64,000 bases of DNA from Mikania micrantha. Taxonomy: Eukaryota > Streptophyta > Magnoliopsida > Asterales > Asteraceae. The translations under genes were made by a program, and so were the position numbers. The DNA is taken from positions 65,098,907 through 65,162,906 of the forward strand of contig CM018695.1 of NCBI GenBank assembly GCA_009363875.1. Reading direction: 5' to 3'. How positions within the stretch are numbered: the stretch's first letter is position 1; every line of letters starts with the position of its first letter. This document shows positions 57,394 through 64,000 of the stretch, piece after piece. The notes beneath the pieces are model-generated. The model did no database searches. It saw only the letters and a list, made by a program, of their open reading frames with translations, and was not told the DNA's origin.

Positions 57394-57885
57394 GAAAAGA
57401 GGTTTGTTATGGAAGAACCATATGCTTGCTTCCAATGACCTACAAAGGAGCTTTCAATATCCTTTCTGATTTAGTTGACTTTTAATGACCTTCCAATTAA
57501 CTTGTTTTTCACATTCAAACTTGCTTCCGATAAACTCAGGTTCTGAATATAAACTTCTGACAAACCCTAATCTCCTTATTGCGGCCGTCAATTTGTTTCT
57601 TCATTGAAATGAACCTGGTTGCTCTAAAATTTTATCTGATGTTGTCATAGTTACCAAATAAACAAAAATTTGCTAAATCATCCGATGATCAGATTTGGGT
57701 GGGGTTTCCAACACCCACTTATGTTTACCAAATCAAAACATAAAAACCCAAATAAATTGAAGAGCCCAGAACAAGAACACCTTCAAAGAACTTTTAAAAA
57801 AATTCACAAAATCAGGTATTGAGCACAAGTTTGAGACAATCAATGTTTAAACTAATAGTCTCGGGAACTTGGCTCTAATACCAAT
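57392..57885 (-). other. Interior of the copia-like element, right piece
   Basis: Leader-side non-coding sequence with the primer-binding site at its right end (57872-57883). Confidence 0.65.
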
Positions 57886-58464
57886 TGTAAAAATAGTTGC
57901 AGAATAGGACCTACCCAATTTGTGAAGATTAAGCAGAACATGAACAAAGAAAGTCTTGAAGATGGGTGAAGATGTTGAAGAACACAGCCAAGAACGAATC
58001 TGAGATGTAGTGTAATGACTAACAATGTAAATCAAATAAGATTCATTAGTCAACAAGATTACATTACCTACCCCTCACATGCTTTCAAACTCCATGGATA
58101 AAGAATCCATGGAGTTCATAGGGGAGAGCTCTCTCAAGATTACATTGAAGGACACCCTCACCACTCTCTTGTCTGGTTATGTTGCTACAAATGAGAATAA
58201 TCTCTATTTATAGTGTCACATGACCTAAAACCCTAAAAACAACAAAATGATGATAAATAATATATATTAAACTAAGCTTTATCATTTGTTGTGGTCTTCG
58301 AGTCTTTTGGTCATCAAGTGTCTTCGTAATCTTGAGTCTTTGGTGGCTTGTGCGGTGGCTTGTGCGGTGACTCGCTGCTCCCTAATCAACAAGTACATAA
58401 TACTTCTTGTTTACATTTCATCTATCCAAATTAACCGTTGGTCTTGACTTTTCTAGACGCAACA
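57886..58464 (-). repeat. 5' LTR of the copia-like element (579 bp)
   Basis: The minus strand starts TGTTGCGTCTAG and ends TTTTTACA. TATA box at 58212-58203. Confidence 0.88.
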
Positions 58465-58469
58465 ATGTT

Positions 58470-59091
58470 TTTTCTTGTTTATTAAAAACCAAAAACACAT
58501 AGTCAAATGGTGCCACGAAACTCACCTTCAGCGCATTCCTGCTAGCCAAAGAGATTTTTCAGTGATAAGACTAATTTCACATGTGCCTAAAATCCAAGTG
58601 ACACATTAAAAGTCTGTACACAAGTTTATCATGTAAGTTGTTCACCCAACTTTCACGACTTAGATGACATTTCATTTTCGAAAACAATTTTTATCTAAAC
58701 GACTCGTTGGTGACTTGATTTTAGTTAATTATTATAAGTGACTAGTTAACATTCAAAAACATAAAATTTCATAAAAAAAAAATAAGCTACCTTGTAACTA
58801 CCAACTTATTTATTTGTAACATATTGCCAAAAAAGACAAATACATCCTCTGTATTTTACCATATTTTAGACAACAAAACACACGCACACCAAGACATACA
58901 TCATCTTCTAAATTATTTCTAACACGTTATAACATCTATAACTTGCTTATTTTTAGACAAAATTTGCTAGTTTAATTAGCCACAAATTTATGTCATAATT
59001 TCGCGTTAATTCGTCATTTTTGTGTTTCTAAAGCATACCTTCCAAGTATAACACTTCATACTTGTAACTAAACACTTATATATATAATAAA
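58470..59091. other. AT-rich spacer
   Basis: No gene is seen. The start resembles gypsy LTR sequence (CACGAAACTCACCTTC, 58514-58529). Confidence 0.45.
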
Positions 59092-59500
59092 CTAGGTTAC
59101 TCACCCGTGTATTACACAAGTTGAATAAAAAGGAAATAATAAATAGTCATTAATGAAAATTCATATAATGCAAGATGATTTTTCAATATGAAATATTATT
59201 AAAATTTTGTACAATTTAATACTGTATTTAATATAATAATTATATTATTTCTTTGAACACAAAGTTTTTTAAAGTTTGTTTCTTTAAGCATTTCATTTTA
59301 TTTTTTTTAATTTTATATTTTATAATAATTTGATTTTTTTAAGAAGTATGTTTTTAAATATTAATATATGTTTAATGTATTAAAAACATTTTAATATAAA
59401 ATGTATAAAAAGTATATTTAATATTATTATATGATATTAAATATATTTAATATGATAGAGAGACTGTAAACCAATGTTGAGGTGTTATAGGTGCATGACA
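59092..59500 (-). mobile_element. Diverged Helitron relic
   Basis: The minus strand ends with TTGTGTAATACACGGG, GAGTAAC and CTAG (59095-59092) followed by T. The body aligns with 17131-17540. The TC start is not recognisable. A 66-codon frame at 59474-59674 is unrelated and without motif. Confidence 0.5.
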
Positions 59501-60285
59501 TATTTGTCTAAGAGTTCTGATCAAATCATATTTGTAACACAAGTATTTTACATGTTAAAAATTGTCCGAAGAGACGTATTTTTGGTCACAAATGACCATC
59601 ATATGAATATATATTTGAATCAACTTGATTTATACTTCAAATATGATATAAGACCATATATTTTACTATATTAAATCTGTCCAAAATTGTTTTTTTGTAG
59701 AAAACTCTACTTTATCAAGTGTTTAACTTATAAATACACTCATGTTTAAGCCAGTAATAGTTATGGTTAACTATCTAACCATTTATCACTACTTATATAC
59801 GAATAATATCATCTTTATAAGTGTAATATACCAAATTATATTCCCTATTTTAATATTTTACAAAACCTTGAAAATCAACATTTTTGTACATGAAATGTAC
59901 AAGTTTTGATGCATGATAAACAACCTATGTTTTTATCACTTATCCTTCAACTTGTATCATTTTAATGTTCTTGTTTTTATGTTTTAAAAACACTTCCAAA
60001 CTCAGATTTATAAAACCATATAATACCATTTTTATAAGAGTCAACGAACAACCTTTTGACAAAACATATCTATATGAAACATATAGTTCTCGGTAAACTA
60101 AAATGTTTATCAAACTCACAATTTTTTGATCTTTATGTTATTGATTGGGTCATCAAATTTTTTTTACCTGTTAAGCAAGATCACATATATTTTGTGTAGG
60201 TCTTTAAATGAATTGAACAAACATGAAAGGCTCTTGTTTGTGCTCGATTGTTTAACATTTAAGTTGTTCATGAACGATTTATAAA
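59501..60285. other. AT-rich spacer
   Basis: Nothing recognisable is present on either strand. Confidence 0.5.
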
Positions 60286-60290
60286 CATTA

Positions 60291-60672
60291 TGTTGGTTAA
60301 TCTTTACAAAATAATGGGTCATGCAAATAATGTTTACTTCATATTTTATGTTAAGTAATAATGTATTATTTATGCACATGCAGGATAATACGTAGTGCAA
60401 TTTTGAATGGGTTTGTTTTGACCAAGTTTGGTGGGTTAGCTTAGAATAAGTTAGGTTGATTGTTTCTTTGTTTGACTCCATATTATGTGGGGTTAGTTTG
60501 AAGTATCCGTTGGTTTCTTGTAGGCTATTTATAGTCTTTAGCATGTTGAATAAAAGAGTGCAGCCTTTTATTTTCAGAAGTACAATTCTCTTTTCTTTGT
60601 ATTTAATTTCTTCACATCTACAAGCAAAAGTAGCGTAGTGATTTTGTTGTTTCAAAGGCTAGATACCCAACA
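60291..60672 (+). repeat. 5' LTR of the gag-only element (382 bp)
   Basis: TGTTGGTTAATC to ACCCAACA. A TATA-like CTATTTATAG lies at 60525-60534. The antisense frame across it (60164-60655) is repeated across the other LTR and is not a gene. Confidence 0.94.
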
Positions 60673-60674
60673 TT

Positions 60675-60686
60675 TGGTATCAGAGC
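60675..60686 (+). other. Primer-binding site, initiator tRNA-Met
   Basis: TGGTATCAGAGC, two bases after the LTR end. Confidence 0.95.
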
Positions 60687-60901
60687 TTAGGCTCAAATCT
60701 GGTTCGTAGCAAGCAAGAGATGGCAGATTGCAATACTATGTAATCAGCCAAGAAAAGTGAAGCAAGATTAGCAAGAAGACAGCAAGTTAGAAGCAAGAAG
60801 GCAGCAAGATTGCAAGCAAGAAACAAAACGCAAGTGGCAAGATAAGCAAGAAAGAAGCACGTTAACAGCAAGAAGAAAACAAGATACAAACTCTAGCAAG
60901 A
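60687..60901 (+). other. AGCAAG-rich leader with a short upstream frame
   Basis: The leader is built from AGCAAGA-like words (about 60705-60900). An upstream ATG at 60720 opens a 7-codon frame that ends at TAA 60741-60743, well before the gag ATG. Confidence 0.8.
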
Positions 60902-61747
60902 ATGGCAGAAAACGCAGGTGGTATAGTGGTCCGCGAGCAAGGTAATAATTTTTCACTCCAATGTCCAAAGTTGACAGAAACTAATTATACATCATGGGCT
61001 ATTTTGGTTGAAACTGTGTTGAGGGCACAAGGGCTTTGGAAGACAATAACCGGTGAAGATGAGGATGAGAAGAAAAACTATATAACAAAAGCAATAATTT
61101 ATAATACTCTTCCCGAAGATGTTCTTTTGCAGGTTGCTAAACACAGGGATGCACAAGAAGTTTGGGAATCCATTCGGGTGCGGTATTTAGGTACCGACCG
61201 GGTGCAAAAGGCAAGGCTACAAACACTAAGGGGTGAGTTGGAGAAGTTAAAAATGAAGGAGAATGAGACCATAAATGATTTCTCTAGTAAGATAAGTGGT
61301 ATAGCCGAGAAATACAAAAGTCTTGGTTCACGTCTTGGAGAAGAAGAGATGGTGAGAAAGTTCCTTAATTCGGTTCCAAAGAAGTATTTACCAATTGTTG
61401 CTCCTATTGAACAATATTCGGATCTTGAAAATATGCCATTTGAAGAAGCGGTAGGAAGGCTAAAAGCATATGAAGATAGGCTCCAAAGTCATGAAGAAAA
61501 GGACGAAGATCAAGGTCAACTTTTGATGGCTAGTTCAAGTGAAAGGCAATATGGACGAGGAAGAGGTCGTGGAAGATCCGGTAGAGGTGAAAGAGGACGT
61601 GGAAGAGGCTCGGGTCGAGGTGATAAGAGCGGGTTTAGATGCTATGAGTGTGGCGCATTTGGGCACTTTGCAAATGAGTGTACAAAGTGGAAAGACAAGG
61701 ATAACGAAGCCAATTTGATTGAAGAGGAAGAACCGACATTGCTTTGA
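60902..61747 (+). CDS. gag: Copia-type Gag of the gag-only element (281 aa)
   Basis: Gag packages element RNA and forms virus-like particles. The start MAENAGGIVV is the first ATG after the leader. Order: the DUF4219/UBN2-type copia Gag region (LTETNYTSWAILVETVLRAQ, about residues 25-45; AQEVWESIRVRYLGTDRVQK, about 83-102; FLNSVPKKYLPIV, about 153-165); a Glu/Asp-rich spacer; an Arg-Gly box (GRGRGRGRSGRGERGRGRG, about 216-236) typical of RNA binding; a CCHC knuckle CYECGAFGHFANEC (about 246-259); and an acidic tail ending EEEEPTLL. The length is normal for a copia Gag without pol. The frame has no stop or shift. In autonomous relatives the acidic tail leads into protease; here a TGA ends it, apparently cleanly. 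Host cis-function or domestication is not indicated because it sits inside a complete LTR unit. Confidence 0.93.
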   Translation: MAENAGGIVVREQGNNFSLQCPKLTETNYTSWAILVETVLRAQGLWKTITGEDEDEKKNYITKAIIYNTLPEDVLLQVAKHRDAQEVWESIRVRYLGTDRVQKARLQTLRGELEKLKMKENETINDFSSKISGIAEKYKSLGSRLGEEEMVRKFLNSVPKKYLPIVAPIEQYSDLENMPFEEAVGRLKAYEDRLQSHEEKDEDQGQLLMASSSERQYGRGRGRGRSGRGERGRGRGSGRGDKSGFRCYECGAFGHFANECTKWKDKDNEANLIEEEEPTLL

Positions 61748-61775
61748 TGGAATGGGTCAAGATTAAGGTGGTGAA
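61748..61775 (+). other. Gag 3' end and polypurine tract
   Basis: A 28-bp link from the gag stop to the right LTR, with AAGATTAAGGTGGTGAA (61759-61775) as the probable plus-strand primer. Confidence 0.75.
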
Positions 61776-62157
61776 TGTTGGTTAATCTTTACAAAATAAT
61801 GGGTCATGCAAATAATGTTTACTTCATATTTTATGTTAAGTAATAATGTATTATTTATGCACATGCAGGATAATACGTAGTGCAATTTTGAATGGGTTTG
61901 TTTTGACCAAGTTTGGTGGGTTAGCTTAGAATAAGTTAGGTTGATTGTTTCTTTGTTTGACTCCATATTATGTGGGGTTAGTTTGAAGTATCCGTTGGTT
62001 TCTTGTAGGCTATTTATAGTCTTTAGCATGTTGAATAAAAGAGTGCAGCCTTTTATTTTCAGAAGTACAATTCTCTTTTCTTTGTATTTAATTTCTTCAC
62101 ATCTACAAGCAAAAGTAGCGTAGTGATTTTGTTGTTTCAAAGGCTAGATACCCAACA
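61776..62157 (+). repeat. 3' LTR of the gag-only element (382 bp)
   Basis: Same length as the left LTR and apparently identical. Confidence 0.94.
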
Positions 62158-62278
62158 CATTAAACGTATGATTCATGAACATTAAATGAACATACTTATT
62201 TTTTCATGTTCGTTCATTAACAAATTAAACTTATTCAAGAATACAAACGCAAACGAACATATATATATATATATATAT

Positions 62279-62999
62279 ATAGGAGACGGTTCCAATACAA
62301 AGGAGGTTTTCGGTGAGAAGGATAGGAAGGATTCTGAGCCTTTGATGAAATTAATCAATGGTTAAGATCTTGTGGTCCCCACTTTTCCCTAAAAACTTAC
62401 GTGAATTAAAGCTGAAAGGGCAAAAAAGGAATAACCAACTCTAGTTGACTTTTGTGTGGGTAAATCAAGTTCCACCCGTTTTTTTAAAATCAAATAACTT
62501 TTAAATACTTAATTATTTTTTTAAAAAAAATACACCATAAAATTAAGAATTTTATTGTCTTTAATTTGAATATGATATTGCTATAGTTTTTTTCGATTTT
62601 TTTTATGTGGTCCGTGATTTTTTAGTTTGGTCCGTGATTATTGGTCCGTAATTACGCATTTCGTTATTGATTATGCATTTAAAATGACGGTCCGTGATTT
62701 TTATATAACACGGTCTGTGATTATTTGGTACGTGATTTATACAGTTTGTCTTTGATTTTGAGTGTAAAATCACGGTCCGTGATTATTGGTCCGTGATTTA
62801 TCTAGGTAATTCCTTGATTACTGGTGTCAAATGACGGTCTGTGATTTCATATAGCAGGATTTTACACTTGGTCCGTAATTATCCAGTATCACGGTCTGTA
62901 ATTTTGGTGACGATTATACCCTTTTCCTAGATGACACATGGCACGTTCTGGTTCCTTCCTACGCTTAGTACCGTTTATCCCCTTTGTATATTAACCGGC

Positions 63000-63004
<5 letters not shown>
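62279..63004. mobile_element. TIR element B in TA tract
   Basis: The ends TAGGAGACGGTTCCAATACA and, in complement, TAGGGGCCGGTTAATATACA continue into the AAAGG and GTAGGAAGG-type blocks. Both lie in TA runs (62262-62280, 63004-63038). The interior has repeated GGTCCGTGATT and a 17-bp near-palindrome AATCACGGTCCGTGATT (62768-62784). It aligns with 15219-15850. No frame. Confidence 0.75.
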
Positions 63005-63041
<37 letters not shown>

Positions 63042-63516
63042 AATAAAAATCAATATATCACTTTCAAACATATATGAGAGATAAAACTAAAAAAATAATT
63101 ATCTTACAATAATACAAAAGTTAGAAATAATAATCGTAATTTAAATCACCTTAAACTAATTCTTAAAGATCTAATTTCAAATTAATATATTTTAAACAAG
63201 ATATAAATTCCAAAAGATTAGATTTTCGAGTTTAAATGTTATAATAATAAATTAAAAATAAAAACTTAAGAATATAATACAACATTTGAAGAATAAATAT
63301 AATAAATGAACGTAAACAAATGTGCATAAACTGTTCGATAAACATTTGCTTCATTTACAGTTGTAATTTTAGATTTTTATAGGTGTAGATTTAAGGGTTT
63401 TTTTTATATTTAGTTTGCAACTTCACATGAGTCTTTGAAAGTGTTTTGAGTTTTGTTTAGATAGTTTGATTTGGTTGTGTAATTTTTTACGGTAATTTCA
63501 ATTTCAACTTTTAATT
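63005..63516. other. AT-rich spacer
   Basis: A TA run to about 63038, then nothing recognised. Confidence 0.5.
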
Positions 63517-63529
63517 ATCGTCTAAAACT

Positions 63530-63767
63530 ACTAAAGAGGCATTGCCCCAATGGTATCTCAAGATTCTTTCAAATGGGAGGTCTTAGGTTCAAATCCCTCC
63601 CGCAGCGAAAAAAAGGGGTCTGAGGGGGGGGGGGTCAGGGGGTTTTTCTAGTGGGTTTTCATCTTGGGGTGGTGGCTCATGGGAGATCTTGGTAACTAGA
63701 CCTTGGTGACATGGCCTGAAAACAGTGGGTTCACACGATTGAGACCTTCGCCGTTAAAAAAAAAATC
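63530..63767 (+). mobile_element. tRNA-derived SINE with 13-bp TSD
   Basis: The head has an A-box-like CAATGGTATCTCAAG and a B-box GGTTCAAATCC (63587-63597), like a degenerate tRNA. The body includes a G-run (63624-63635), and the tail is poly-A at 63756-63765. Flanks ATCGTCTAAAACT (63517-63529) and ATCGCCTAAAACT (63768-63780) differ at one base. Its body is unlike the SINE at 13231. Confidence 0.85.
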
Positions 63768-63780
63768 ATCGCCTAAAACT

Positions 63781-64000
63781 GACAACTTTTGACTTAACAT
63801 CCAATCCAATTAATACACGAATATTTAGTATCACAATTGTAACCTTCAAGAACTCAAATAATCCAACAACGGAAGGAAAATAACAAATAATAGTGCAAAC
63901 CTTACGCTGGAAAGATCATTCATCAATTCACAACCTCACCAGCCTTCATCCGGCTCCAACTTTTGGTTACAAAATTAATTTATCACTAATATACCTATGC
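63781..64000. other. Right-edge spacer
   Basis: No feature can be assigned in the last 220 bp. Confidence 0.5.

Larger units (their letters stand above)
54018..58464 (-). mobile_element. Non-coding copia-like LTR element, TSD ATGTT
   Basis: The LTRs are 54018-54583 and 57886-58464. ATGTT is duplicated at 54013-54017 and 58465-58469. On the minus strand there is an iMet-like primer site (TGGTATTAGAGC, 57883-57872) and a polypurine tract (CAAATAGGGGGAGA, 54598-54585) before the 3' LTR start TGTTGGGTCTAG. The interior has no gag or pol. A gypsy LTR is nested at 55208-57351; without it the interior is about 1.2 kb. This is a small non-autonomous element, larger than a typical TRIM. Confidence 0.88.
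60291..62157 (+). mobile_element. Gag-only LTR element (TR-GAG type), TSD CATTA
   Basis: The LTRs 60291-60672 and 61776-62157 are both 382 bp and show no difference in my reading. CATTA is duplicated at 60286-60290 and 62158-62162. An iMet primer site follows the left LTR and a purine-rich AAGATTAAGGTGGTGAA precedes the right. The only gene is an intact gag (60902-61747); there is no protease, integrase or RT. This is the layout of TR-GAG elements, which supply Gag but borrow pol functions. Equal, apparently identical LTRs mean a very recent insertion. Confidence 0.94.

Noticed and set aside
57150..57485. 111-codon plus frame
   Set aside because: It crosses the end of a nested LTR and a TA microsatellite, giving a Tyr-Ile repeat; not a gene.
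60164..60655. 163-codon antisense frame, with a 125-codon twin at 61763-62140
   Set aside because: The frame lies across both identical LTRs of the gag-only element, antisense to it; duplication reflects the LTRs, not a gene family.
63540..63605. A tRNA gene
   Set aside because: A and B boxes are present but the acceptor and anticodon stems do not close, and the unit continues to a poly-A tail with flanking duplications, so it is a SINE.

Overview
This window is intergenic nuclear DNA of a flowering plant. The evidence is Ty1-copia Sireviruses, Tekay-type Ty3-gypsy LTRs, iMet primer-binding sites, hAT-type MITEs, tRNA-derived SINEs, Helitron ends, and a plant short-chain dehydrogenase (SDR) relic with a splice acceptor. 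A eudicot is likely and Asteraceae is my guess; neither can be proved from this sequence alone. No intact host gene is visible. Almost every base belongs to, or is flanked by, a transposable element.

Left part (1-18.8 kb): a truncated, coding-poor Tekay-like element on the minus strand (1-5222); AT-rich spacer with a Helitron end; a foldback element (8648-9333); a plus-strand solo gypsy LTR with target-site duplication ATATA (9565-11697); an SDR pseudogene broken by frameshifts, an exon duplication and a SINE (11817-13575); a hAT MITE with an 8-bp duplication; two TIR elements set in TA tracts; and the first copy of a 2.56-kb direct repeat (16203-18773) that carries a 464-bp Helitron.

Centre (18.9-39.9 kb): an old minus-strand Sirevirus-like copia, lacking its 5' end and full of stops. 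It was hit twice: by a 3.56-kb gypsy LTR now left as a solo LTR (21252-24808, duplication TTTAT), and by a full-length plus-strand Sirevirus (26780-38507, duplication CAAAG). The Sirevirus has long gag and pol frames separated by one in-frame stop, and a third frame of more than 1,100 codons.

Right part (39.9-64 kb): the second copy of the 2.56-kb repeat, split by about 11 kb that contains a copia-like LTR candidate, a hAT MITE (41771-42112) and a complete young Tekay derivative (42376-51017, LTRs of 2530 bp each, duplication TAATG). The only coding remnant I recognise in that derivative is a chromodomain-like fragment. Then come a small non-coding copia-like element (54018-58464, duplication ATGTT) with a gypsy LTR nested in it, a Helitron-end relic, a compact gag-only element with equal-length LTRs (60291-62157, duplication CATTA), another TIR element and a terminal SINE.

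The observations I would follow first are short inverted-repeat arrays with covarying stems and a splice-donor-like site at a nearly fixed distance in the gypsy LTRs, the shared in-frame stop between gag and pol in two diverged Sireviruses, and the intact gag-only element.
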